NCBI GenBank assembly: GCA_028583415.1
Contig: CM053265.1
Location: 27,621,815-27,685,814 of the forward strand
Origin: Protea cynaroides
Lineage: Eukaryota > Streptophyta > Magnoliopsida > Proteales > Proteaceae
Length of the DNA: 64,000 bases
Direction: 5' to 3'
Shown here: piece by piece, positions 54,880 to 64,000 of the stretch
How positions within the stretch are numbered: the stretch's first letter is position 1
Layout: each line of letters starts with the position of its first letter
Program-made: the position numbers and the translations under genes
The notes under the pieces: generated by a model
Told to the model about the DNA's origin: nothing
The model's database searches: none
What the model saw: the letters and a program-made list of their open reading frames with translations, nothing else

Positions 54880-56036
54880 CTCAATCAATGTAATTATAAC
54901 CTTAAAAGTTTCAGTCATACCTGTGACCACATCGGGCGATGCGGCAGCATCCTCTGATGTAACAGCATATACCCGTCCTTGATGTAACTGCTTCTTGGGT
55001 TTTGGGCATTCCCTTGCCATATGGCCTGGTTGGTTGCAGTTATAGCACTTCGGGGCTTCAGAGTTTGGCTTTGGCTGTGGTTGAGCTGTTGTAGTAGACT
55101 TTGGTGCAGTTGCAAAATTCTGAGGACGAAAAGGTTTATACGTCCGATTATTGCCTCCGTTGTAGGAGTTTCCGGCCGGTCTCTTGATTCCTCGGTTCTG
55201 GGAAAAATAGCTCTCCTTCTGGCTCGATTCAATTACCCGAGCAATCTGGACTCTTCGTAGCGCTGTTGATATGAGTCTACGGACATCTGCCCCTGGTACA
55301 GACTCAGAAATTCCTTCTCCATTGAATCTCTGAAGCTTCTTGGGAAATACTTCTCGAAGAATGCTTCTTTATATATAGCCCATGTCAGTAAGGCGTGCTT
55401 GGTCAATAAGTACGTCTTTGTAGATTTCCACCAATGGTGTGCGTCGCCTTTGAGCATGAAGGTGGCGCATAGTACTTTCTCTTCCTCTGTGATAGTCATC
55501 ATAAGGAAGTTCCTTTCCATCTCGTCTATCCAGTGTGCTGGCCACAGTGGATCAGACGGCTTGCCGTTGAATTCTCTTGGTTTCATTTTCAAAAATCTCT
55601 CTACTAGTCGGGAGTGATCCAGTTGGTTTTGGGGGTTTGCCCCAAACATATAGTGTGGATACTGATAGTTCCCTTGGGCTGCTTCTGGGACTTGCACTGG
55701 AATTGGTGCAGCCGGTTATTGAGGTGTCTGTTGAGCTGGGTGATTACCCACTGGTGCTGCACTAGCTTGCCCAGTGTGCATGGTTGCAGCCTGAGTGGCT
55801 TGAAACATAACTCCCATTGCAACCTGCATTTGAGCTTGTGCATGTTGCATTTGTTGTAGTTGTTGGGCCAGATTCATCACCACTGTTGTTAACTCTGGTG
55901 GTGGTGGTGGCAAATTTGTAGGGTTTGCCGGTTCGGGATTACCCTGTGCATAATTGTTCTCTTGACTAGTCTCATCCGCCGGTGGTGGTAGTGGGACTGT
56001 GTTTCGGGTCTGTCGGGTCACTCTACGGCCAAACAT
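54880..56036 (-). pseudogene. Tekay-C gag
   Basis: Starts at ATG 56034-56036 (MFGRRVTRQTRNTVPLPPP), with a Pro-rich and then Gln-rich N-terminus (QQLQQMQHAQAQMQVAM). TAA at 55716-55718 is the only stop before the capsid core: DHSRLVERFLKMKPREFNGK, IDEMERNFLMMTITEEEKVL, GDAHHWWKS and YFPRSFRDSMEKEFLSLYQG. After YEESRLLG a stop and frame shift occur near 55233. In another frame the CCHC zinc knuckle CYNCNQPGHMARECP is intact (55006-55047). A likely 3' splice site TTTTCAG|G lies 26 bases upstream of the ATG. Gag would form the particle and bind RNA. Confidence 0.87.
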
Positions 56037-56061
56037 AATTCCTTTCGGTGATTGTCGGTGC

Positions 56062-56063
56062 CT
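56062..56063 (-). other. Candidate 3' splice site before Tekay-C gag
   Basis: The minus strand reads GATGAATTTTCAG|GCACC, with the AG at 56063-56062. Spliced from an upstream donor such as CACT|GTAAGC at 58490, it would remove the antisense gene from the sense leader. The donor is not conserved in Tekay-B, so this is tentative. Confidence 0.35.
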
Positions 56064-56542
56064 GAAAATTCATCAAAGTAGGTTAGAATTCATTTATATC
56101 TCATGTAGGCACACTAACCGATAAGAAATTCCAATTCTAACTCATTTTATAAAAAAATACTGTCTTTTCTATGCAGGGTCGATGGTGAGGGTCGCTGGTA
56201 TGTCCGACCCTGGGTATTCGACCCTGGGAATGACCTGTTCTTCCCGAGAGCTGAGGTCGATGGGAGGGTCGATGGGTGTCCGACCCTCAGTCCGACCCTC
56301 GATTTTCTGTCAGATTCTCGAGAGCCGAGGGTCGATGGGAGGGTCGATCCGAGGGTCGATGGTACCAGTCAAATTGTCCGACCCTCGGACCAAAAATCAG
56401 ATTTTTAAGATCCGATTCTAGGTTATTTCTCACTATTCCTCCCCCGTTTCGACTCGTCTCCACTCTCTGAGTTGCTACAGTGCTACTCCACTGTTCTTGG
56501 TCGGTTTAACTCCGGGTTTCGACGTCCACGGCATCCCTACAG
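56064..56542 (+). promoter_or_regulatory. Upstream region and first exon of the Tekay-C antisense gene
   Basis: Between gag and the antisense gene. At about 56167-56390 lie at least eight GGGTCGATGG/CCGACCCT words identical to those in the Tekay-C LTR U3. The following 150 bp are C/T-rich and end in CCCTACAG|GTATAT at 56542/56543, a good splice donor. No clear TATA box was found, so the start point is unknown. Confidence 0.45.
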
Positions 56543-56983
56543 GTATATCCTCTCACCTTTACCTGTTTTTAGGTTTTCCTTTCTAGGTTTTTGCCCATTT
56601 AACTCGTATTTTCCAAATTAAACTTTTTCCAACCGTAAAAATTTGATTTTTATTGGGGGCTTTTGTTATTGGTGTCTCGAGGAACGAAAGCCCTCAAAAA
56701 AAATTTTGAGTTTCATCGGTTGGTTATCGAGAAACTTAAAATTTTCTCTTTTTGCCCTAATTTGTCGACATTTTTTATTTTTCTTAAATTTCTTCAAATT
56801 GGACATCGTCAGTTAAAATTTCCTACATGTGGGTTGTAGGATATGTTTTAACCTACGTAAGTTCTTATGCCCACTTGTATGGTGAGAAATGGGACTTTAT
56901 GGTCAACTTACGTCGTTATTAAATCAAATTTCGGATTTTTATCCTGCTAACTCCTTGTTTCTTTTCTCCTTCTTATTTTGCAG
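56543..56983 (+). other. Predicted leader intron of the Tekay-C antisense gene (441 bp)
   Basis: GTATATCC...TTATTTTGCAG, T-rich, ending five bases before the ATG at 56989. Tekay-B has an equivalent acceptor TTTTTTTTGTAG eight bases before its ATG. The preserved position in two elements supports real splicing. Confidence 0.55.
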
Positions 56984-56988
56984 ATACT

Positions 56989-58053
56989 ATGGCCCGTACC
57001 AAAGTGCCAAGATTGCGTGATCCACTTCGCTTCCGTTCGAATGAAGCCGAGGCACAGTATGCTGACTATGCCCGTAAGAAAGTGGAAGGGGGTCGCATGG
57101 TGAACTTGGCTGAGCTAGCCTTGTTCAATGTAGAGGGAGCATTTGGTGATATGGGGTGGCTCCCTGTCATCACATACGACGCGTGCACATGTCCAGACTT
57201 GGTACGCCAGTTCTATTGTAATCTCCAGGTGGTGGGGAATTACAATGATGTCGAGCGTGGTCAGGAGTTGCGCATCACTAGTTACGTCAAAGGGGTGCAC
57301 ATCTCCTTTGATTATCGGCAGCTGGCCAATCTGCTGGGCATTTCCTATGATGGCCCTATGGTGTACTGTGCGCCGGGAGAGCCACAGTTTGTTGAGATGG
57401 AGATGCGGGCAGAGATCGACAACCAATTGCTCCGTCCCGATAGATGGCAGATGAGAGCTTGTTACTTACGTCCAGCTGCATGGGTTTTCTGTAAGATTAT
57501 CCAGCATAATCTGATCCCGCAGAGTGGGCACTATGAGAGGGTCTCTCTGCTGACTCAGTTCTTGATCTACAACATATGCACTCGCCAGCCGGTCTGTCTT
57601 CCATACATCATTATGCGGACGATGATTAGTGCTACATTGTCCGGTCATAGGGGAAATCTACCCTATGGACGCATGATTACAGTTTTACTGACCCGTCTGG
57701 GGGTGGATCTGGTAGATGAGAATATCCAGGAGAAGACCTTCTCGTCGCCTCTAGATTGGGAGGCTATCTGCAAGATGGGGCTGCGAGATGCTGAGGTTAG
57801 CGATGAGGAGAGGAACGCGATGGTGCGCCCTCACACTCGGGTCGAGATGGCTGATGCTGAGGCTACTGCTGCTGCTGCTAGAGCTCGTGGGGATCCGGTC
57901 GACGATGATGATCGCATGTATATGGATGTCGATGCGATACCACCGCCATCACCCACACATGCGGCTGGAGTTGGTACATCTTCTGCGGCGGCTCCTGCAC
58001 CTGAGGCTGGTCCTTCTCACTCGGCTGATCCTTCACTTCCACCTTCACCATGA
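56989..58053 (+). CDS. Tekay-C antisense protein, plant putative-transposon-protein-like (PF20167-like), 354 aa
   Basis: Intact frame, antisense to Tekay-C, between primer site and gag. Starts MARTKVPRLRDPLRFRSNEA. Conserved blocks, by residue: AFGDMGWLPVITYD (about 50-65), LVRQFYCNLQV (about 72), ITSYVKGVHISFDYRQLANL (about 97), WVFCKIIQHNLIPQSGHYER (about 165), QPVCLPYIIMRTM (about 199) and LPYGRMITVLLTRLGVDL (about 222). These resemble the plant repeat-associated domain PF20167. The C-terminal 90 residues are Ala/Pro/Asp-rich and probably disordered. The last part of the ancestral tail (VYAGDYDRDREAPPPPSPPA, ending at 58317) lies in another frame, so the end is probably frameshifted. No catalytic motif was seen and the function is unknown. 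ATG choice is supported by the splice acceptor just upstream. Confidence 0.78.
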   Translation: MARTKVPRLRDPLRFRSNEAEAQYADYARKKVEGGRMVNLAELALFNVEGAFGDMGWLPVITYDACTCPDLVRQFYCNLQVVGNYNDVERGQELRITSYVKGVHISFDYRQLANLLGISYDGPMVYCAPGEPQFVEMEMRAEIDNQLLRPDRWQMRACYLRPAAWVFCKIIQHNLIPQSGHYERVSLLTQFLIYNICTRQPVCLPYIIMRTMISATLSGHRGNLPYGRMITVLLTRLGVDLVDENIQEKTFSSPLDWEAICKMGLRDAEVSDEERNAMVRPHTRVEMADAEATAAAARARGDPVDDDDRMYMDVDAIPPPSPTHAAGVGTSSAAAPAPEAGPSHSADPSLPPSP

Positions 58054-58317
58054 TGGAGATGCTTGCGGAGAGATCGGGGATGCTCAGCGCAGATCTGATC
58101 CGAGGATGGATGAGCTGTTGGCTGCTCAACACGCATCGACGCGCGCGGATGGGAGAGCTCCTAGAGGTGCAGCGTGCGACCGATCGAGAGGATAGCCGGT
58201 CTCACGGCTAGTCTCCGGACAACCCGCACCCGTGTGGCCTGGTTGACTAGGGTCTATGCTGGGGACTATGACAGAGATCGTGAGGCACCGCCTCCTCCTT
58301 CACCTCCAGCTTCTTGA
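58054..58317 (+). pseudogene. Frameshifted C-terminal tail of the antisense protein
   Basis: After the TGA at 58051-58053 another frame reads LTASLRTTRTRVAWLTRVYA and GDYDRDREAPPPPSPPAS, ending TGA at 58315-58317. The Tekay-B copy ends LRVVYEWDYDIADPVPPMPP in its own main frame, so this tail once belonged to the protein. Confidence 0.55.
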
Positions 58318-58579
58318 TTTGTACTTTACTTTTTTTGTACTACAGAGTAACTGTCCGGGTTGTGGACTGTACTCTGCTTTAGCGATGTATATACGTTTTG
58401 TTTCTCTCACTCATTGTATGTAACTGGTTTTCCCTCTAATAGATGCATTATTCTCTTTTTAATTTGATTTCAATCATCACTTGTGCTTACAGTGTGTTTG
58501 TATTAAAGCTTTTAATTTATCCTATCTCAGTTCACAATGGTCTTGAATGTGTGTCAGTTCGGCGGGCAAGGCCTGAGAC
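58318..58579. other. Spacer between the antisense gene and the Tekay-C primer site
   Basis: Contains GTAACTGTCCGGGTTGTGGA and related text shared with Tekay-B (34575), and the donor-like GTAAGC (minus strand, 58490-58485). It probably serves as the antisense 3' untranslated region and the sense leader. Confidence 0.5.
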
Positions 58580-58591
58580 GCTCTGATACCA
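58580..58591 (-). promoter_or_regulatory. tRNA-iMet primer binding site of Tekay-C
   Basis: The minus strand reads TGGTATCAGAGC three bases after the 5' LTR. Confidence 0.92.
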
Positions 58592-58594
58592 AGT

Positions 58595-60595
58595 TCTCAC
58601 ACCCCAATTCTGCACCAACCAGAATGGTGTGATGAACCGCTAACAAACCAACGGTTCAACCAGGATCTCAAATAGGCTATCCCCGCGTTATCCAAACTTA
58701 CACGCATCCACAATCATAATCAGAGTAAATACACAATAGCGGAAAATCTATAATAAAATGAACTGAGCAACTAAGATGATATCATTAATTTAATAGCAAA
58801 TTATTCTGTTTTCAACTGGGACATAAATATTTAAATACCAAATACATGTCCTTATAAATCCAATGAAAGAAATCTATAAAAATATCTAATCAAATACACA
58901 CGAGTTGCACTCGCAAGAGGGGTCGTGTGTATCGTCTTCAGCTCCAGCTTCCATTGCTGCTATATTCCCGTACGCAGACGCGTTCATATAATCTTCGACA
59001 CTGTAACCTGCATCATCAACTAAAAATATTCGACGTCGAGGGGTGAGCACACAACACGGCTCAGTGAGTAGCCAAAACAATGCAACAATACATATGCATG
59101 CAATCAATTCATATCTTTGGTCTGGTTTATAGTTTGCAATGCGCAATAGAAAGGTTGGGTGGTCAAAGGTTAACGTTTATTGACACCGCCTCTATACACA
59201 GGGTGTGGAAGCCCGTCCGAAGGTTAACGTTTATCGTCGTCCCCTTCCACCCTACCATAACATTATACAACAAAGGTTAACGTTTATTGCTATATAATGC
59301 TATACCAACACGTAAGCCCCTGTTAGCGAGGGCTTGCAAACTGGGCTCGCTACTAACCAATCCTAATGCCAAACAGTGTATCCAAGGCCTCACCCCAGCA
59401 TCCCTCAGAATGTCCATAGAGATAGAGCTAAGGCCCCCCGGTAGAGTCAGAGACTACAAGGACTGAGACCACCTCCCCTGATACTCTACGACATAATAGT
59501 TCCGCTAAGGTAATGGCGATACGATGATGTCATTGCACAAGAGTTGAGTTAGAGATAGAGCTAAAGTGCTGAGACCCTCCAAAGGTTAGCGTTTATTGAC
59601 GTTCTCATCACACCTCCCCTGATACTCGCTCTTATCAAGCACATCAACCACACACATACAAGCACATGCCTATTCCTATCATCATCATCATCATCATGTT
59701 ATAAACAACAAAGTAAATATGCATGAACAAGTAATAGAAATATTGGATGGCATGCTGTATGCACATTACAAACATATTCGCATAGAATCAAGCATAGCAT
59801 AGGACTCAAAAATAGAAAACAGTTTATTATTAACCAATTTAGTTTGGAGTTAAGGTTCCTCACCTTAGCTTGTTATAAGATATTTCCCAAGCTTTAAAAT
59901 CACCGTTACAATGTTATTAGATTGCTAGCAGACCTAACAAAGCCGATAAAATTTAATTAGAATTAATTCCGAAATTAAAAACCATTCTGTCAACTGAGGG
60001 TCGATGCTAGGGTCGATACTAGGGTCGATGGGTCTATCGACCCTGTCTGTAGAAACTCATGGAATTAGTACCCATACCTGAGAAGATTACTTTTTCTCTG
60101 AAATTCTTCTCCTTTTTGCTAGGTTATCTTCCTTGCTTCTCCTCTTCTTCCTTTCCTTCTCCTCTCTTTCTCTCAATTCAATTAAGGTTATGAAAGGAGT
60201 GAAAGTGGCTTAGGGACGTCCCTTAAATAGGCTAGAAACATCCTAAAATAAGTCCCTTTGAAATTAGGAAGGAATCCAATCGAAAAATCTCGACCTTTCC
60301 TAATTTCTATTTTCGACAGGATCCGAGGGTCGATGGGAGGGTCGATGATCCCGTCGACCCTAGGGTCTTAAGCTGTCCGACCCTCCCTTAAAATCTGAGG
60401 GTCTGACATTCTGTTTTGGGAGGTCCGACCCTACTTGGCTGGGTATGCGACCCTCCCCTAAAATTAAGTGTTTTTGGGTCGATTTTATACCTGGGATCTC
60501 GATCTACTTCACGCCCTTGGTCCACTTGACTCGACCATGATGGGTAAACCTGGTTCAAGGTGGTAAGACCGGGTTAGTTTGACACGGGTCTTACA
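58595..60595 (-). repeat. 5' LTR of Tekay-C (2001 bp)
   Basis: Starts TCTCACACCC in plus coordinates where the partner has TGTCACACCC, so one terminal base has changed. Ends GGGTCTTACA. It lacks 310 bp that correspond to 50518-50827 of the left LTR, which accounts exactly for the length difference. The donor at 60077 and acceptor at 59009-59008 remain, giving a 1070-bp interval. Confidence 0.92.
58886..59006 (-). CDS. Conserved LTR peptide, Tekay-C right copy
   Basis: Same as the left copy except S for T (GYSVEDYMN) and D for E (AEDDTHD). It ends DPSCECNSCVFD with TAG at 58886-58888. Open and undamaged. Confidence 0.55.
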
Positions 60596-60600
60596 ATACA
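60596..60600 (+). other. Right target-site duplication of Tekay-C (ATACA)
   Basis: Directly follows the LTR end TCTTACA and matches 49063-49067. Confidence 0.93.
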
Positions 60601-60625
60601 TCTAGAGGTTCCAAATCTAAAGCAG

Positions 60626-60870
60626 AAGCTTGACAGTTACAGTTACATCATGAGCGGTCTTGAGCCAAAGTCACAGACCTGATGAGGTCGCTACTCAAGA
60701 AGCTTGACAGTTACAGTTACATCATGAGCGGTCTTGAGCCAAAGTCACAGACCTGATGAGGTCGCTACTCAAGTAGCTTGACAGTTACAGTTACATCATG
60801 AGTGGTTTTGAGCCAAAGTCACAGACCTTATGAGGTTGCTACTCAAGGAGTTTGACATCTACAGTTGTTT
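60626..60870 (+). repeat. 74-bp tandem repeat, about 3.3 copies, Ogre-2 3' region
   Basis: AGCTTGACAGTTACAGTTAC anchors at 60627, 60701 and 60775, with a degraded fourth at 60849. The array sits 160 bp before the polypurine tract, as in Ogre-1 and Tat-1. Confidence 0.92.
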
Positions 60871-61011
60871 GTTGTACAGTGTGAGAAAAAAAAAAAGGAG
60901 AGTAGTTACAGCATCAGTTCAAGGGAGCAACGGTAGAATCCAGATCAAGTGGAGAATAATGCAAAAATGGGCCACTTTTGTCTTCGGCCTCAATTGCCCA
61001 CAATCTCGGCC

Positions 61012-61024
61012 GAAGAGGGGCATC
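61012..61024 (+). promoter_or_regulatory. Polypurine tract of Ogre-2
   Basis: GAAGAGGGGCATC, preceded by CTCGGCC and followed by the LTR start TGTAAGTACC. Confidence 0.78.
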
Positions 61025-64000
61025 TGTAAGTACCCCATTTTTGTCATCCCAACTAAACAAAGTCCTACTGGTATATGGACAACAAAAGGAAGAAAGATGA
61101 TTGAAAGTTTGGATTTTTTACTGTGAATTCGAGAAAGTTTTCAATGGGTCTGTGAATTTGAGGAAGTTTTCAATGGGTCCCACAATAAGGTCATGGGTTA
61201 TAATTTTGCATGGATGCCTAGGTCATGGAATTATCTTCAAAATGAGACCAGAATTGCTCGATTCTAACATCAAATGAAGAAGATATGATCATTCTAGTCA
61301 GATGATACGTACAAGGGAGGCTTTTGAAATTATCATAAATAATCCCAAGGGTTTTCATGCAAATTATCGTAAGTTGGATTGTTTGATTTTCAAATCATCA
61401 TATCTTGATCATCCGACATCTGAATCATATGATTTAAGTACCATTATTCCTTATTTTTAGTCCTCTTCAAAGTGGACGTAAAGGATTTCCGGTAGAAGTC
61501 ACCAGCGGGCCCCATGCAAGCTTGCATGCAAAGTTATCGTTAGAACTTCAAAGCTTCATATCTTTTCCGTTCTATGTCGGATTCAGATGATTCCAAAGCC
61601 GTTATTCTTCATTTGTGATGTCCTACAAAGTAGACGTGAAAAATCTTGGGTAAAAGTCTCCGGAAGGTCCCATGCAAAATTACATAAGAAAATGGTCATT
61701 TAATCTTCAAAAATTTATATTTTGATCATCCCATATCCAAATCAGGTAATTTTAGTTTCATTATGGTCCATTTTTAGTACTCTACAAAGTGGACATAAAG
61801 GATTTCCGACAGAAGTCTCCAAAGGATCCCATGCAGAATGGTCAGCTAAATTATCGATAATTGATCTGCTTAAACTTCAAAAATTATAAGTTGACCATTT
61901 TATTTCCAAATCAGGAGATTCAAGTTCCTATATTCCTCATTTTTAGTGTTCTACAAAGTGAACGTAGAAAATTGGGAATAGAGGTCATCGAAAAATTTCA
62001 TGCAAAATGACAGTGGAAATGGCTCATGAAATGATAGAGAGAGAAAACCCAGTTAATTTCAGTCAATCCAGTCAACTCAGTTCAAGCCAGTTCTGACCCA
62101 ACCCAGCTCAACCCATATCAGTTTAACTCAATCAACCCAAGCCAGTCTCAACCCGTTTCGAACCAGTTCATCCATGTGCATAGTATTTATATATATTATA
62201 TATATTGTATACTATATATATATATATATATATATGTATGTTATTAAATATATGTGTATATATGTATATAATAAATATTATTATATATAAATGATAAAAT
62301 CCAAAAGAGAATGAGGAAAAAAAAGAAAAGAGAGAATATGAGAGAATAAGAGAAAGAGAGAGAATAAAAGAAAGAGAAAGAAACAAAAGAAAAAAAGAAA
62401 AAAAAGAAAAGAAAAGAAACTTTCACGTTTTCTAGAGAGAAGAAGAGAAGAAAAGGAAAGAAAAAAAAAAGAAGAGAAGAAAAGGAATGAAAGAGAAAAA
62501 GAGAAGAAAAGGAAAGAAAGAGAAGAAGAGAAGAAAAGGAAAGAAAGAGAAGAAGAGAAGAAAAGGAAAGAAAGAGAAAAAGAGAAGAAAAGAAAAGAAA
62601 AAAGAGAAGAGAAGAAAAGGAAAGAAAGAGAAAAAGAGAAGAAAAGGAAAGAAAAAAAAGAAGAGAAGAAAAGGAAAGAAAAAAAAGAAGAGAAGAAAAG
62701 GAAAGAAAGAGAAAAAGAGAAGAAAAGGAAAGAAAGAAGAGAAGAGAAGAAAAGGAAAGAAAAAAGAGAAGAGAAGAAAAGGAAAGAAAAAAGAGATTGA
62801 GGAAAAAAGGAAAGAAAAGAGAGAGGAGACGTGAGAGAGGGAAGGATTTTCTGTTTTGGCATAAAATCCAAAAGATTTTTTTAAGAAAAAAAGGAAAGAA
62901 AGAGAGAGGAAACGTGAGAGAGAGAGAGAGAGATTTAGGGTTTTGGATTCAAAAGAGATTGAGAAAAAAGGAAAGAGAAGAAAAGGAGGGGAGATTTAGA
63001 AGAATCCAAAAAGATTCTTTGTGAAATAAGAAGAAAATAGAGAAAGAGAGAGAGAAAAGGGAAGAATCCAAAAGATTTTTTTTTTTGGAGAAAAAGGAAA
63101 GAAAAGAGAGAGGAGACGTGAAAGGGAGGAGGATTTAGGGTTTTACATATAATCCAAAAGAAAAAAGAAAAGAGGAGGAGGAGAAGAATAGAGGGGACGT
63201 TCAAGAGAGAGAAAAAAAAGAATCCAAGAAAGGAGAATAAGAAGAAAATAGAGAGAGAGAGAGAGAGAGAGGTGTTAAGAAAGAGAGATCTAGAAGAAAA
63301 GGGAGAAGGATCAGAGAGGCAGCAAAGAGGATGATGAGAATATGCAAAGGAGAGAAGCAGAAAGAAGAAGCCTGAGGTAAGAACTACCCATCCCTTTTGT
63401 CATTTTATTTAAAGTCAAAGCATACTGCAATGCATGTCTGAGATTGGTGTTTAGCCTTAGGAAGATGCTTCCGTTTGCACAAGGTTCCTTAATGAAAAAG
63501 TTAGATTTATCAGTTATCTAAATGACCATGTATTCAGATTCTATTTTCATCAGCTATATAATTTTATATTGATTTTATAGTACAATTTGCCAGAATCTGG
63601 AACAGACCTGACTAGTGTATTTGCATGTACTTGGGGAACGATTTTGACCCGCCCATGGTCTCTTTTAGGATTAGTTTCATTGAGACAAAATGTTGGCCTC
63701 TGAGTCCTCTTTCCGAGGATATGTCTTAAGAAAGTTTTGAGTAAATACAGTGCCCCATGTGCCCATTTTGGCCTAATCTGACAAAATTATCATCTTGCTA
63801 CGTGTTCCACAATAATGCTTGTGTAAATAGATTCTAGAGACATCTTATGATCTCTATCTCTTCATGAATAAGTTAGACTTAGAAGTATAGGAGACACCCA
63901 TTCTGATGGAATATTTTTCTGATATCCAGGGAATATAATATAATTATTTCCCCATGACTGGTTTGAATCTAAAACCTGTTTGGTCAAATTTTGAAAGTCT
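61025..64000 (+). repeat. 3' LTR of Ogre-2, partial
   Basis: Matches 40276 to about 43260 of the 5' LTR. Includes the AT microsatellite (62195-62280) and purine-rich block (62290-63280), both with length differences from the 5' copy. The window ends inside the LTR, before the telobox array would appear. Confidence 0.88.
62290..63280 (+). repeat. Purine-rich minisatellite in the Ogre-2 3' LTR
   Basis: Same AAGAGAAGAAAAGGAAAGAA units and ACGTGAGAG phrases as 41570-42530. The frames on both strands are compositional. Confidence 0.95.

Larger units (their letters stand above)
49068..60595 (-). mobile_element. Tekay/Del-type chromovirus Tekay-C, nearly complete
   Basis: 11.5 kb, minus strand. 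From right to left: 5' LTR, tRNA-iMet primer site, antisense gene, gag, protease, RT, RNase H, integrase with chromodomain, polypurine tract and 3' LTR. The perfect ATACA duplication shows a clean insertion into Ogre-2. A handful of point lesions inactivate gag-pol. LTR copies differ by few substitutions plus one 310-bp deletion, so it is younger than Tekay-A and Tekay-B. The gag-pol order and domain texts fit the Tekay lineage, chosen from memory of family features. Confidence 0.92.
40276..64000 (+). mobile_element. Ogre-like element Ogre-2, interrupted by Tekay-C; right end outside the window
   Basis: 5' LTR at 40276-44729, primer site at 44731-44749, internal region 44750-49062 continuing at 60601-61011, polypurine tract at 61012-61024, and 3' LTR from 61025 past the window end. 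Removing Tekay-C leaves only about 6.3 kb before the 3' LTR would repeat, of which roughly 4.7 kb is internal. No gag or pol domain is recognisable, so it is probably non-autonomous. It inserted into LTR-F. Confidence 0.8.

Noticed and set aside
57115..57454. Frames opposite or overlapping the Tekay-C antisense gene
   Set aside because: Shadows of the 354-codon frame, without homologues in the Tekay-B copy.
1..64000. Host protein genes, tRNA or rRNA genes
   Set aside because: No frame outside element contexts shows a known host domain, and no cloverleaf or rRNA-like sequence was noticed; a computed tRNA or profile search was not possible here.

Overview
This 64-kb window is intergenic heterochromatin-like DNA of a large-genome flowering plant. 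Nearly all of it can be read as nested Ty3/gypsy LTR retrotransposons. The evidence is long TG...CA LTRs, tRNA primer sites, polypurine tracts, 5-bp target-site duplications and decayed gag/pol frames. I see no convincing host protein gene, tRNA, rRNA or CRISPR. The species cannot be named from the sequence.

Layout. (1) 1-4932: 3' part of a Tat-lineage element (Tat-1, +): a 54-bp tandem repeat, an antisense extra gene of the 'putative gypsy-type transposon' family with its own TATA box, a polypurine tract and a 770-bp 3' LTR. Tat-1 sits inside the pol of (2) a decayed Tekay/Del-type chromovirus (Tekay-A, +, 4933 to about 10620). (3) About 10620-11661: unassigned promoter-like DNA. (4) 11662-14795 and 37092-37590: a Tat element (Tat-2, +) with LTR, primer site, gag and protease, split by (5) Tekay-B (-, 14796-37091, TSD ATGAC). 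Tekay-B has lost gag and most of pol, and now holds an Ogre-like element (Ogre-1, -, 17734-29282), a truncated chromovirus LTR (LTR-D, 29283-31529) and a pol-end/LTR fragment (31945-33161). (6) 38283-40275: a truncated diverged chromovirus LTR (LTR-F), cut by (7) Ogre-2 (+, 40276 to beyond 64000). Ogre-2 has about 4.5-kb LTRs and itself carries (8) Tekay-C (-, 49068-60595, TSD ATACA), the best preserved element, with recognisable gag, protease, RT, RNase H, integrase and chromodomain.

Three things stand out. First, the Tekay-type LTRs each contain what looks like a mini-gene: a TATA promoter, a 5' splice donor, a 1.1-1.6-kb intron-like stretch, a conserved acceptor, and a short frame. In four subfamilies (B, C, D, F) this frame ends in an EDEHD..C.C..CVF-like peptide, and C and B differ mainly at synonymous third codon positions. 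Second, Tekay-B and Tekay-C both carry, between primer site and gag, an antisense gene resembling the plant 'putative transposon protein' domain, preceded in both by a leader intron of about 0.45-0.5 kb. Third, the two Ogre-like elements share a duplicated primer-site motif inside the LTR and a hairpin-like motif (GAACTAC ... CCTGATTC ... ATACRTAGGC) that may be a structured RNA.

Limits: all comparisons were made by eye. Lineage names rest on remembered family features, LTR borders marked 'about' are uncertain, and no expression data are available.
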